Positions 33,674-42,175 of a stretch of 64,000 nucleotides of DNA are shown here, in pieces (positions within the stretch are counted from its first letter, which is position 1; every line of letters starts with the position of its first letter). The position numbers and the translations under genes were made by a program. Under the pieces are notes generated by a model. That model was not told where the DNA came from. It did no database searches and worked only from the letters and a program-made list of their open reading frames with translations. Origin of the DNA: Paenibacillus farraposensis (lineage in GTDB: Bacteria > Bacillota > Bacilli > Paenibacillales > Paenibacillaceae). The stretch spans positions 62,001 to 126,000 of the forward strand of contig NZ_JAFFQR010000029.1 in the NCBI RefSeq assembly GCF_020736845.1. Reading direction: 5' to 3'.

Positions 33674-36007
33674 TTAGGATGCGCAGCTTTCGCATTCTTC
33701 AATCGTCAGTGCACGGCTGCGTACATAATAGGTTGATTTCATACCCGCTTTCCAGGCATGGATGTGCAGAGCCAGAAATTCCGTAGCCTTAATGTCCGGA
33801 CGCACATACAGATTAAAACTTTGGCCTTGGTCAATATGCCGCTGACGTGCAGATGCCATGTTGATCGAAGCATGCTGATCCAGCAGGAAGGCCGTTTTGT
33901 AGTACCAGATCGTTTTTTCATTCAGGTCCGGTGCAGGATTAGCAATCTTGTAGGTGGTTTTCTCTTCATAGGAAAGCAGTTCATACAGTGGATCAATGCT
34001 GGCGGTAGAACCGGCAATAATCGACGTGGAACCATTAGGGGCAATGGCGAACAACCATGCGTTGCGAATGCCGTTTTCTTTCACTTCTTGTGCAAGCTCA
34101 TTCCACTCGGACGAGGTGACGAATTTGCCTTCACGCGCACCGTCTGTATAGCCGCGGGAAGTGAAATAATGCCCGGTTTCCCAGTCAGAGCCTTCAAACT
34201 TGGCATAACGCCCTTTTTCCTTTGCCAGCTCCATGCTGGATTTAATCGCGAGAAAGTTAATTTTTTCGTACAAATGGTCGTTATAGGTTACCGCTTCATC
34301 CGATTCCCAGCGGATACCTTCGAGTGCGAGCAGGTGATGCAGGCCGAACGTACCCAGACCAATCGCGCGATATTGGCTGTTCGTATATTGGGCTTGCAGC
34401 ACCTCAATATTGTTAATATCAATAACGTTATCCAGCATGCGCACCTGAATCGGTACGAGACGATCCAATACCCCTGCCGGAATGGCGCGAGCCAGGTGGA
34501 TAGAATTCAGGTTGCAGACGACGAAATCGCCAGGGATTTTGGAAATGACAATGCGTGTTTGTCCGTCCTTTGTCACCAGTTCTTCTTTTTCCACGACAGT
34601 TGCAGATTGATTCTGCATAATTTCCGTGCACAGATTGGAGGAATATACCATACCGTGAGCGCGGTTCGGGTTGGCCCGGTTTACCGTATCACGGTAGAAC
34701 ATGTACGGTGTGCCTGTTTCCAGCTGCGATTTCATCAGGCGTTTCATGATGTCGATGGCAGGCACCGTAATACGGGAGAGCGCGGGATGTCTTGACGCTT
34801 CCTCATATTTGTCACGGAAAGAGCCGGCACCAAAGGATTCATCATAAAAATCTTCCAGTCCCAGTGCACGTCCTTTCTCATCCTTCCAACCCATCACCTG
34901 CTTGACTTCATGCGGGCAAAACAGATTCCATTCACCCCGTGCTTCGACCTGCTCCATGAACAGATCGGGCAGACATACGCCGTGGAACACGTCATGTGCA
35001 CGCATCCGCTCATCACCGTTGTTCAGCTTCAGATCAAGGAAGGCGAGGATATCCTTGTGGAATACGTCCAGATAAACGGCAATCGCGCCTTTGCGTGTAC
35101 CCAATTGGTCCACGCTGACGGCTGTATTGTTCAGCTGGCGAATCCACGGAATGACGCCTGAGCTTGTATTTTTATGTCCGCGGATGTCCGAGCCGCGGGC
35201 CCGTATTTTACCAAGGTATACGCCGATACCGCCGCCCATTTTGCTGAGACGGGCTACATCGGTATTTGAATCGAAAATACCTTCCAGCGAGTCGTCCACC
35301 GTGTCGATAAAGCAGCTGGACAGCTGTCCGGCCACCTTTTTCCCGGCATTGGACATCGTTGGGGTCGCAGCCGTCATGTACATGTTGCTCATTGCCCAGT
35401 ACGCTTCCTTGACCAACTCCATGCGCTTATCCGAAGGCTCCCGGTGCATGAGGTACATCGCGATAATCATGTACCGTTCCTGTGGCAGCTCCATTACGCG
35501 TCCGTCAAAATCGCTCGCCAAATAACGCTCAGACAGCGTCAGCAGCCCGATATAATCAAACAGCAAGTCATTTTTCGGCAAAATGGAGGCACCTAACTCC
35601 TCAATTTGCTCTTTGGTATAGCAATCGAGCAATTCCTGACGGTAGATCCCCTTTTCGACCAGTTCTGTAATCAATGGATACAAAGCGCCGTAAGGTTCGT
35701 CTGCATAGGACTTGTAGCGGCGATGAGTGGCCGCTTTTTTGTACAAGGAAGTAAGCAAGGAACGCGCAGCAGCGAATTTCCAGTCTGGTTCCTCTTTGCT
35801 GACCAGCTCAAGTGCAGCCATGGTAAAAGCGTTGCTGATTTCCTCTCCCGTGACTTCATCGCGGCGCAGCTTGCTGTTTACACTGCGGATCAGGCGCTCT
35901 TTATCGAGCTTGTCCAATCCGCTGAGTATACGGTCGGCATATACCAAAATACGTATTTCATCAAAAGCCAATTGGCGATTGTTTGGTTTGGTTACGAGCT
36001 GTGGCAT
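33674..36007 (-). CDS. nrdA: Ribonucleoside-diphosphate reductase, alpha subunit
   Basis: Catalytic subunit reducing NDPs to dNDPs. 777 residues. An ATP-cone-like N-terminal segment of about 90 residues suggests dATP feedback control. Then come AGQLSSCFIDT (redox Cys), NLCTEIM (thiyl-radical Cys), PNGSTSIIAG and the C-terminal swinging-arm Cys pair in ECESCAS. Start at ATG behind GAGGAA. Two NrdR-like boxes lie about 200 bp upstream. A 345-codon open frame on the opposite strand is a compositional shadow. Confidence 0.95.
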   Translation of the reverse strand: MPQLVTKPNNRQLAFDEIRILVYADRILSGLDKLDKERLIRSVNSKLRRDEVTGEEISNAFTMAALELVSKEEPDWKFAAARSLLTSLYKKAATHRRYKSYADEPYGALYPLITELVEKGIYRQELLDCYTKEQIEELGASILPKNDLLFDYIGLLTLSERYLASDFDGRVMELPQERYMIIAMYLMHREPSDKRMELVKEAYWAMSNMYMTAATPTMSNAGKKVAGQLSSCFIDTVDDSLEGIFDSNTDVARLSKMGGGIGVYLGKIRARGSDIRGHKNTSSGVIPWIRQLNNTAVSVDQLGTRKGAIAVYLDVFHKDILAFLDLKLNNGDERMRAHDVFHGVCLPDLFMEQVEARGEWNLFCPHEVKQVMGWKDEKGRALGLEDFYDESFGAGSFRDKYEEASRHPALSRITVPAIDIMKRLMKSQLETGTPYMFYRDTVNRANPNRAHGMVYSSNLCTEIMQNQSATVVEKEELVTKDGQTRIVISKIPGDFVVCNLNSIHLARAIPAGVLDRLVPIQVRMLDNVIDINNIEVLQAQYTNSQYRAIGLGTFGLHHLLALEGIRWESDEAVTYNDHLYEKINFLAIKSSMELAKEKGRYAKFEGSDWETGHYFTSRGYTDGAREGKFVTSSEWNELAQEVKENGIRNAWLFAIAPNGSTSIIAGSTASIDPLYELLSYEEKTTYKIANPAPDLNEKTIWYYKTAFLLDQHASINMASARQRHIDQGQSFNLYVRPDIKATEFLALHIHAWKAGMKSTYYVRSRALTIEECESCAS

Positions 36008-36203
36008 AGAATGAATTCCTCGCTTTCCTGATTTGGAATACTTGCTTGGGGAAAAGACATGAAGGTGATCGGATCATGTCGACAAAGTGACAATGAAAAA
36101 AATAACAGCTTTTAGGCTGTATGTAATCCCATAACATAGAAATAGCGATGCGTTTGCCAATCAAGAAGGAGAAAGCTGTTTTCTCATGCGAGTTATCGGC
36201 TAC

Positions 36204-36252
36204 ATCACTATATTTAGAACTGTTATGAATATTTAACCCAACATATTGTGTG
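36204..36252 (-). promoter_or_regulatory. Paired NrdR boxes upstream of nrdAB
   Basis: Two 16-bp imperfect palindromes, ATCACTATATTTAGAA (36204-36219) and CCCAACATATTGTGTG (36237-36252), resemble the NrdR consensus (acaCwATATwtwGtgt). Their centres are about 33 bp apart, close to three helical turns as usual for NrdR. Nucleotide-sensing repression of nrdAB is inferred. Confidence 0.65.
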
Positions 36253-36528
36253 TAAAAACTTAAAATTTAAATAAGTGCAAGGAGTATTATAGCAACATTT
36301 GAAGCTGTACGTAAAGGAAAAGGAATGGAAAATCGAAATATGTACATGATCCGCGGGGTATATTTGAATTGAAGCCGTCTGAACGATACAATAAATAATA
36401 AAGAGGTTTACTTCAGAAACAAAAGCAATACATATGATCTTATTGTGCAATAAGGTTGTTTCATCCGACATTGTTTTTAGATTTTTGAAGAAGTGTAGTT
36501 CATTTTAGAATGAAGGGGGAAGTCCACG

Positions 36529-36882
36529 ATGGCCATTGCAGAAGTGACTGTAATCCCGATTGGAACAGGCAGTACCAGTCTGAGCGACTATGTCGCCCAG
36601 ATGCAAAATGTGTTGAAGGCGCAAAAAGGAATTTCCTACGAGCTTACCTCTATGAGCACGATTATTGAAGGTTCGTTGGACGATGTATTTACCGCCATTG
36701 CCGCGCTGCACGAGGCGCCATTCCTGTCAGGAGCCAAGCGCGTCTCCACTTCGGTCAAAATCGATGACCGTCGCGACAAGCCTTCTTCCAGCCGTCAAAA
36801 GCTCCGTTCCGTCGCTGATAAGCTGTCTGGCACCGGGATAGGAACAAGGAACGTCACTGAACTAAATCCAAATCCTAGTTGA
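36529..36882 (+). CDS. Thiamine-binding protein, MTH1187/YkoF-like (DUF77)
   Basis: 117 residues. Residues 1-90 match the small ferredoxin-fold thiamine-binding family (MAIAEVTVIPIGTGSTSLS, YELTSMSTIIEGSLDDVF, GAKRVSTSVKIDDRRD). The last 25 residues form a polar extension beyond the usual domain. Such proteins bind thiamine or hydroxymethylpyrimidine but their physiological role is not settled. Start behind AAGGGGGAAG. The tRNA gene follows. Confidence 0.85.
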   Translation: MAIAEVTVIPIGTGSTSLSDYVAQMQNVLKAQKGISYELTSMSTIIEGSLDDVFTAIAALHEAPFLSGAKRVSTSVKIDDRRDKPSSSRQKLRSVADKLSGTGIGTRNVTELNPNPS

Positions 36883-36900
36883 AAAAATGGATGTAAGTCA

Positions 36901-36928
36901 TTGATTTTTATGTAAGGAAGAGTATAAT
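36901..36928 (+). promoter_or_regulatory. Promoter of tRNA-Thr
   Basis: TTGATT, 16-bp spacer, TATAAT, ending 28 bp before the tRNA 5' end. Confidence 0.7.
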
Positions 36929-36956
36929 AGTTTCTGTTGTCAGCTTATACTGACTC

Positions 36957-37028
36957 GCTGGTGTAGCTCAGGGGTAGAGCAACGCACTCGTAATGCGTAG
37001 GCCGGGGGTTCAATTCCCTTCACCAGCA
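36957..37028 (+). tRNA. tRNA-Thr (anticodon CGT)
   Basis: GCTGGTG / CACCAGC acceptor stem, D-arm AGCTCAGGGGTAGAGC, anticodon arm CGCACTCGTAATGCG with CGT in the loop, TpsiC arm GGGGGTTCAATTCCC, discriminator A. CCA is not encoded. The 3' part of this gene is repeated in degenerate form at 40892 and 43638. Confidence 0.95.
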
Positions 37029-37047
37029 TCCTTACAAACACAAGCAC

Positions 37048-37086
37048 AGCGCGGCTTTCAAGCTTTTTGGAAGCCGTGCTTTTTTG
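37048..37086 (+). terminator. Terminator after tRNA-Thr
   Basis: AGCGCGGCTTTC / GGAAGCCGTGCT stem with GU pairs and a T-run. Homologous hairpins follow both tRNA relics. Confidence 0.85.
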
Positions 37087-37149
37087 TTGTCTTTATTTCC
37101 TACAAACCTTATTCGTAGGAATCTAACATGAGTATGGACAGTTCAGAAG

Positions 37150-37320
37150 CTATTTCTTCTTTTTTTCATTCTTTGAGAGAAGTATAAAGAATATCACAAT
37201 CAAAATAATCCCCACTAAACTGTAAATAATATTAATATTTTCATTTTTAAACTGAGTAAAAATAAGTCCGATAATAGCGATAAGTAACACAATGAGTGAA
37301 AATAACATTTTTATGTTCAT
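37150..37320 (-). CDS. Small two-helix membrane protein, 56 aa
   Basis: ATG at 37320 preceded by TAGGAGGT. Two membrane helices (MLFSLIVLLIAIIGLIF and IIYSLVGIILIVIFFILL) and a Lys-rich tail (SKNEKKKK). Its architecture and length are similar to the protein at 13109-13276. Function unknown; it is the first gene in the tRNA-linked array. Confidence 0.65.
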   Translation of the reverse strand: MNIKMLFSLIVLLIAIIGLIFTQFKNENINIIYSLVGIILIVIFFILLSKNEKKKK

Positions 37321-37419
37321 TATTACATAACCTCCTAGGTATTGATATATTTATTGCATTGTACCATATTCTAGCATAATATAGTTGTGTACCAAAAAAA
37401 GTTAAAAGAGAGATGTTCA

Positions 37420-37634
37420 TTGAAATCGGTTCTACGAAGGTCTATTTCCAGCCTTTTGGCACTCATTGTTATGTTTAATATTGTGGGTTATAGGCCAGAG
37501 AAGATGGCTATACTATAACTCGTGCGTTAACTTTTGCTATAACTTACTCAGCTAAAGATGCCGGTCCAGAATTGATTAGTGCTGCAGTAAGCTTTTTCAG
37601 TATCGGACAGATATATTCGTCTTGTTTTGAATAG
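37420..37634 (+). pseudogene. Frameshifted small secreted-protein gene
   Basis: A TTG behind AGAGAG starts a signal-peptide-like stretch (LKSVLRRSISSLLALIVMFN) that stops early. Another frame continues as ITRALTFAITYSAKDAGPEL and ends at 37634 before a good terminator. Two pieces of one damaged gene are the simplest reading. Confidence 0.4.
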
Positions 37635-37645
37635 TTTCTTCATTA

Positions 37646-37667
37646 AACACCCTTTAAGGGTGTTTTT
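37646..37667 (+). terminator. Terminator
   Basis: AACACCCTT / AAGGGTGTT with no real loop excess and TTTTT tail. Confidence 0.75.
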
Positions 37668-37694
37668 GTGTGGAAATATATAAAGCCACAGCCG

Positions 37695-38090
37695 TTAAAT
37701 ATAACCAAAATAAATAATCTTAATTAATGGATCAGAATGTAAAATAGGCGATCCGAATGACGAACGATTGTCCGTTGACTTTGTAGTGGTCAAACGTTCC
37801 AGTTTTCCATAACTATGATCCATAACCCAAATATAGTCCGCCTTTCCGCGTACTTCCCGGTTGTGTTTGTATACAAGTTGGTTACGACCTATATTGAAGT
37901 AGATGGTATAAAGTAAATTTACGGCCTGGTCTTCATAATCTGCTAACTCTGCAACGGTTTGTACTTCTTCAGGAGCCAGAGTAGATTGAAGGATGGATGT
38001 GTAATCGTGATAGAATTTATCATGAGATCGTCTTCTTTTTGTATCATTTGGTGGTACAAACGATTTTACAGAAAAGACGACCCACCTACC
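37695..38090 (-). pseudogene. Unrecognised gene without a start
   Basis: An open frame of about 130 codons on the minus strand, with protein-like composition (TLAPEEVQTVAELADYEDQ, LLYTIYFNIGRNQL, ADYIWVMDHSYGKLERL), begins right after a stop codon and has no usable start. It is either the 3' part of a truncated gene or a frameshifted gene. I do not recognise the family. Confidence 0.4.
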
Positions 38091-38151
38091 ATTTTATAGT
38101 TATTCTACAGGACTGTTTTTCGTAATCAGTTTGATTTTAAAGTAGATGTAG

Positions 38152-38191
38152 AAAAGGACTCCGCTGGTATATAGCCAGTAAGGAGCCCTTT
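38152..38191 (-). terminator. Terminator of leftward secreted-protein gene
   Basis: Minus strand AAAGGGCTCC...CTGG / CCAG...GGAGTCCTTTT. The same hairpin family recurs at 39424 (+) and 40987 (-), each beside a module gene. Confidence 0.7.
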
Positions 38192-38196
38192 GTGGT

Positions 38197-39021
38197 TTAT
38201 TTAGTTGAATACTCGCTTACTTCAAACGTGAGTATTTTATTGAATATTACATAGTCTTTACGGCTACTGAATGGTCCTTTGTTATTGGAATGCTTATCAA
38301 TGGCATAAGATGCTGTACCAGATCCAGATTGTTTACCTTCATACCATGCGATAAAGGAGTTTACTTCTTTCATGCTCAGGTCGAATTCTTTTTCCAAACC
38401 ATTATCCATTGTTACAACCAAAATGGCGCGATCACCAGTTGGTTGTGAAGGTTCTGACGGTTCAGGTTTAGGGTTTGGTGTCGGATTAGGACTAGGCGTT
38501 GGATTAGAACCAGGTGCCGGTTTAGGATCTGATGTTGGAGAAGGTTCCGGTGCTGGTACTGTGTCTTTACTGTAGAAAAAGTCGAGTTCGCTTATATTTA
38601 TGTCTTCACCACTAAGTGAATAAAGAGCGATGAATCTAACGCGTTCAACTGTTTCTTCATCTCGAAGCTTCTTCAGTTCTCCATTACCTCCGTTGGTTTC
38701 TAGTGAGGATTTCCAACTTGTGTCTCGATCGTAAAAAGTAATTCGTAAATTTTTGGAATCACTTTTAAGCTTATATGAATCAATAGTTCTATCTGTACCT
38801 AAATCAATCCAAAGCACGTTATCTTTAGGAAGTAAATAGCTTGTTTCTTCATTGTTATCTGTTATAAGCGTTGTACTTGTCTCCGGTCTTCCATCAGGTA
38901 ACATTGCATCTACACTTTTTCCGTTGGCATAACCACCAGTGTAGGCGCTTACTGATGACAATGGAAGGAAAATGGTAATAAGTAAAGCGAAGCATAATAT
39001 TAAATTGAATTTCCTTTTCAT
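38197..39021 (-). CDS. Secreted protein with shared C-terminal domain (copy 1)
   Basis: 274 residues. Signal peptide at residues 1-26 (LILCFALLITIFLPLSSVSA), an N-terminal domain of about 125 residues resembling a discoidin/galactose-binding beta-sandwich (DNVLWIDLGTDRTIDSYKL), a Pro/Ser/Lys-rich linker with repeated PNPTPNP units, then the shared 75-residue domain starting DRAILVVTMDNGLEKEFDLS and ending in ILTFEVSEYSTK. Exported; likely carbohydrate- or surface-binding, but the role of the C-terminal domain is unknown. Start behind AAGGGGAT. Promoter of the shared TAGACA type at 39056-39088. Divergent from copy 2. Confidence 0.8.
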   Translation of the reverse strand: MKRKFNLILCFALLITIFLPLSSVSAYTGGYANGKSVDAMLPDGRPETSTTLITDNNEETSYLLPKDNVLWIDLGTDRTIDSYKLKSDSKNLRITFYDRDTSWKSSLETNGGNGELKKLRDEETVERVRFIALYSLSGEDINISELDFFYSKDTVPAPEPSPTSDPKPAPGSNPTPSPNPTPNPKPEPSEPSQPTGDRAILVVTMDNGLEKEFDLSMKEVNSFIAWYEGKQSGSGTASYAIDKHSNNKGPFSSRKDYVIFNKILTFEVSEYSTK

Positions 39022-39055
39022 GTATAAATCCCCTTTTTGTTTTGTTTGCTTAGTA

Positions 39056-39088
39056 AGCATACAAAAGTGGAAAAGGGTTGTCTAAACA
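39056..39088 (-). promoter_or_regulatory. Shared-type promoter, copy 1 gene
   Basis: On the minus strand TGTTTAGACA contains the -35 TAGACA; 17 bp later TATGCT. Same layout as at 39529, 41790 and 42170. Confidence 0.7.
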
Positions 39089-39257
39089 TTAATATCTATA
39101 ATATGGAAATAAAAGTTTAATTGTGGATTTAAATTTTCTCACTCTCTCTAGTTCACCATAACTGAAAGTTCTTTTTTGTTTTGCGACAAGCTATGCGATA
39201 CTTCGACATGTCTCCCAATATAGTATAAAAGAGCTTAACTATTAATGGAGGTGTCTT

Positions 39258-39352
39258 ATGGTAAAAGGAATCGCAAGAAGATTAATTATATTCTGATCGG
39301 GACTGTAAGTGGAAAAATAATCAATTTTGCATTATCAAAACGTGAGAAATAA
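39258..39352 (+). pseudogene. Relic of the 38-aa hydrophobic peptide gene
   Basis: GGAGGTG and ATG are intact (MVKGIARRLIIF then stop). Another frame continues as LIGTVSGKIINFALSKREK, clearly related to LTGTVIGEIINFAIQKVRSK of the intact gene at 41970. One frameshift separates the parts. Confidence 0.6.
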
Positions 39353-39390
39353 AAAGCTCTACTAACCTAATTGGTCGGCAGAGCTTTTTT
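39353..39390 (+). terminator. Terminator of peptide relic
   Basis: AAAGCTCT-CTAACC / TGGTCGGCAGAGCTTTTTT. Closely related hairpins occur at 42070-42106 and 43083-43127. Confidence 0.75.
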
Positions 39391-39423
39391 AATTGATCAG
39401 TTTGAATTTAGAGTAGATGTGAA

Positions 39424-39466
39424 GAGGGACTTCGCTGGCTATAGCTGGCATGAGTCCCTTTTTTTA
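39424..39466 (+). terminator. Array-type terminator hairpin
   Basis: GAGGGACT ... AGTCCCTT with inner GGCTATAGCT/C and a T7 tail. It insulates the downstream shared promoter. Confidence 0.75.
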
Positions 39467-39534
39467 TACCCAATAAAAAATAAATATGCAAATATATCGA
39501 TATAATTATAAATCTGCAAGTTTATGTTTAGACA
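39460..39534 (+). repeat. 75-bp exact direct repeat, copy A
   Basis: Identical over 75 bp to 42101-42175. It ends with the TAGACA -35 box of the gene at 39595. A diverged third copy lies at 44887-44959. Confidence 0.9.
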
Positions 39535-39557
39535 ATATGAGAGTGTTAATCTATCTT
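39529..39557 (+). promoter_or_regulatory. Shared-type promoter, copy 2 gene
   Basis: TAGACA, 17 bp, TATCTT. Confidence 0.65.
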
Positions 39558-39594
39558 TATGGATATAGAAGATATTCATAGGGGGCTAATAATC

Positions 39595-40728
39595 ATGTCA
39601 AAGAAATTCTTGGCTACGGTTTTATCTTTTTTTCTAATTAGTATCATGTTACTACCGTCAGCTACACATGCAGCTGCATCAAATAAAACAGTAGAAGGGA
39701 TGCTTGGATTCTCACCTCCAGCAGGGACTACTGCAAAAGCTAGCAGTATCTATAGCAACTATGTAGCGGAAAATTCAATAGACGGAGACACCGAAACGTT
39801 TTGGAATGCCGGTACACCCAAAGGGAATATTGAATTAATTTTTCCTAGCCCAATCGAAATGAATTTCGTTCAGATTACGACTGGTGCTTTGCCACCGATA
39901 GCGGTTTCATACACCATTTATGGATTAGAAGGTGGAAAGTGGGTACCAATAAGTGAACAAATAAATCATACTTTAACTGCTAAATATACAACGTCACAAC
40001 CCGATAAAGTGAAGCTTGGAACCTATGATGGTATAAAAATTGATGCTGACGGAGGTGAATCATGGTTAGCATTTAACGAGATAACTATTGGCATGGTGGA
40101 AGCAATTAATCTTAAGGGTCAGCCACAGAACTCATCTGCTAAATTAAGTTGGAATACAATCAAGGACGCTACTAATTATAAAATTAATTACGGTACAGAA
40201 CCTAATAAATATACAGATTCAATTGCTGTAGAAAAAGACGCAGCTGGTAACTATGTCATTCCTAATTTGACGAACGGGAAGACTTACTATTTTCAAGTAG
40301 TAGCTATTTTTAATGGAGTCGAGACGGCTATTTCTAATGAAGTGGCTGTTACACCAAATGAGCCTCAAACGACTGAGACGACAACTCCGGGTAATCCTTC
40401 TACGGGAGAACCAAGTCAACCAGGTAAGTCTGGTACAACAAATCCAAATGATCCATCAACTGGCGAGCCTAAGAATTCTCAAACACCTTCAGGAAACCGT
40501 GCCATTCTGGTGGTCACCATGACAACGGGTTTGGAGAAAGAATTCGACCTGAGCATGAAAGAGGTTAATGACTTTATTGCTTGGTATGAAGGAAAACAGG
40601 CCGGGTCTGGATCGGCTTCGTATGCAATCAATAAACATGACAACAATAAAGGCCCATTCAGCAGCCGTAAGGACTACATGTTGTTCGATCGTATCCTGAC
40701 GTTTGAAGTAAGTGAATACTCTAAATAA
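39595..40728 (+). CDS. Secreted discoidin-FN3 protein with shared C-terminal domain (copy 2)
   Basis: 377 residues. Signal peptide 1-25 (SFFLISIMLLPSATHA), a discoidin/F5-8C-like domain about 30-165 (SSIYSNYVAENSIDGDTETF, IELIFPSPIEMNFVQIT), a fibronectin type III domain about 170-255 (AKLSWNTIKDATNYKINYG, LTNGKTYYFQVVAIFNG), a Thr/Pro/Gly linker, and the shared C-terminal domain from NRAILVVTM. The domain set points to carbohydrate or cell-surface binding outside the cell. Start at 39595 behind GGGGG. The C-terminal domain is nearly identical to copy 4. Terminator directly follows. Confidence 0.85.
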   Translation: MSKKFLATVLSFFLISIMLLPSATHAAASNKTVEGMLGFSPPAGTTAKASSIYSNYVAENSIDGDTETFWNAGTPKGNIELIFPSPIEMNFVQITTGALPPIAVSYTIYGLEGGKWVPISEQINHTLTAKYTTSQPDKVKLGTYDGIKIDADGGESWLAFNEITIGMVEAINLKGQPQNSSAKLSWNTIKDATNYKINYGTEPNKYTDSIAVEKDAAGNYVIPNLTNGKTYYFQVVAIFNGVETAISNEVAVTPNEPQTTETTTPGNPSTGEPSQPGKSGTTNPNDPSTGEPKNSQTPSGNRAILVVTMTTGLEKEFDLSMKEVNDFIAWYEGKQAGSGSASYAINKHDNNKGPFSSRKDYMLFDRILTFEVSEYSK

Positions 40729-40732
40729 AGCA

Positions 40733-40762
40733 AAATACCCTGTTCTTTGCGACAGGGTATTT
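40733..40762 (+). terminator. Terminator of copy 2 gene
   Basis: AAATACCCTGT / ACAGGGTATTT stem with an 8-nt loop. Confidence 0.8.
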
Positions 40763-40891
40763 CACTTATTTTATCCCGGCTATTTTTCTAACAAATCTTC
40801 TACCGAAATACGGATACTGTAATACCTGATGGGATCATGTTATGGTTGGATAGGCTATAGGAGCCCTGTAAAACTCATCATAATTCTAATT

Positions 40892-40939
40892 AACACACTT
40901 GTGATGCGTAGGCTGGGGATTCAACTCCCTTCACCAGCA
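40892..40939 (+). pseudogene. Degenerate tRNA-Thr 3' part, copy 1
   Basis: 48 bp aligned without gaps to 36981-37028 of tRNA-Thr with six differences, all transitions. The 5' third (acceptor 5' strand and D-arm) is missing, so it is not functional. The trailer and part of the tRNA terminator hairpin are also copied (to about 40985). Confidence 0.85.
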
Positions 40940-40986
40940 TTCTTATAAATGCAAGCATGCGCGGTTTCCAAGCTTTTTGGAGGCCG

Positions 40987-41030
40987 AAAAAGGACTCCAC
41001 TGGCTTTTTAGCCGGTATGAAGTCCTTCTT
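40987..41030 (-). terminator. Terminator of copy 3 gene
   Basis: Minus strand AAGGACTTCATACCGGC ... GCCAGTGGAGTCCTTTTT; same hairpin family as 38152 and 39424. Confidence 0.7.
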
Positions 41031-41035
41031 GTTGG

Positions 41036-41761
41036 TTATTTAGTTGAATATTCGCTTACTTCAAACGTTAAAATCTTATTGAAGATTACGTAATCTTTAC
41101 GTTTGCTGAATGGTCCTTTGTTGTTGCTGTATTTGTTGATTTCGAATTTGGCAGGGCCAGTTCCTGCACCACGAGCATCGTACCAGTTGAGGAATGTATT
41201 TACATCACTCATGGGAAGATCATATTCTTTTTCCAAACCAGTAGTCATTGCTACCACGAGGATAGCCCGGTTGTCACTTGGTTCTTCGTGCTGTGTAGGT
41301 GTTTCGTGCTGCGTGGGATTGTCCTGTAATCCAAGATCTACTTCTATAACAGCCCATTCACTTGAATCCGAGTTCGCCATAAGCCTCCAACCTTGAGCAG
41401 TGATTGGCTGGGGTAATTTAATAACAGTGGTATCTTGCAATTTCAAATCATATGTACCCACATCTTTCCACTGACCATCATTTAGCTTTTGAACAATTAC
41501 ACTTGAAACAGAGAAACCAAAATCATAACCTATATAAGCAATACCTTTGGTACTGATCTCAGGCGAAGACTGCCACCATCCAACGTTTGGAGAAACCTCG
41601 TTCATAAAGTTTCCATCAAAAGCATAGTCAGGCTTAGCATTGGGTGCATTGCTGCTCGATTATTGCAGTTCCTCCAGACGGTGCAAATGTAGCAAAAATT
41701 GTTGAAACTTGAAATCCCATGAAAACTAATAAGAAACTTAGGTAACACATAATTTTTTCAT
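41036..41761 (-). pseudogene. Secreted protein with shared C-terminal domain (copy 3), frameshifted
   Basis: The 3' part (41036-41605) is open and encodes a discoidin-like domain (YIGYDFGFSVSSVIVQKLND, WRLMANSDSSEWAVIEVDLG), a short His/Gln/Pro linker (NPTQHETPTQHE) and the shared domain in its most diverged form (DNRAILVVAMTTGLEKEYDL). The 5' part keeps AAGGAG, ATG 41761 and a hydrophobic leader (FLLVFMGFQVSTIFA), but at least two frameshifts separate leader and body. A promoter of the shared type is present. Probably a recent pseudogene. Confidence 0.7.
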
Positions 41762-41789
41762 GATTAACTCCTTAAACTTATTCTAACTC

Positions 41790-41822
41790 ACCATACAAAA
41801 ATCAATAAAAAATGTCTAAATA
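41790..41822 (-). promoter_or_regulatory. Shared-type promoter, copy 3 gene
   Basis: Minus strand TATTTAGACA with -35 TAGACA, 17 bp, TATGGT. Confidence 0.6.
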
Positions 41823-41969
41823 ATTACGTATATAAATTCAAATAAAAGTTGAATCACAAAATTATTTAATGACAACATGCGCGATACTTTGCATGTCTCA
41901 AGATATAGTCTTGAGAAGATTTAATATTTTGCCTGGTTATGCATTAGGCAAAGGAGTAGTAGTTACGTA

Positions 41970-42086
41970 ATGGGATATAAGCTGAATGCCATGATGTTTT
42001 ATATTTTTCTGACCGGGACTGTAATTGGAGAAATAATCAATTTTGCAATTCAAAAAGTGAGAAGTAAAAAAGCTTTGCTAACCTGA
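41970..42086 (+). CDS. Small hydrophobic peptide, 38 aa (possible type I toxin-like)
   Basis: AAAGGAG lies 13 bases before ATG. The product has one membrane helix (AMMFYIFLTGTVIGEIINFA) and a basic tail (QKVRSKKALLT). Size, single helix and charged end resemble Fst/Ldr-type toxins, but no family match is claimed. A damaged homologue lies at the same place in the preceding module (39258). Followed by a terminator hairpin overlapping its last codons. Confidence 0.5.
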   Translation: MGYKLNAMMFYIFLTGTVIGEIINFAIQKVRSKKALLT

Positions 42087-42100
42087 TTGGGCGGCAGAGC

Positions 42101-42175
42101 TTTTTTATACCCAATAAAAAATAAATATGCAAATATATCGATATAATTATAAATCTGCAAGTTTATGTTTAGACA
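42101..42175 (+). repeat. 75-bp exact direct repeat, copy B
   Basis: Identical to 39460-39534. Its end supplies the -35 box for the copy 4 gene. Confidence 0.9.

Noticed and set aside
33758..34795. 345-codon open frame opposite nrdA
   Set aside because: It lies entirely antisense to a well-supported essential gene, has no ribosome binding site or recognisable motif, and reflects codon bias of nrdA.
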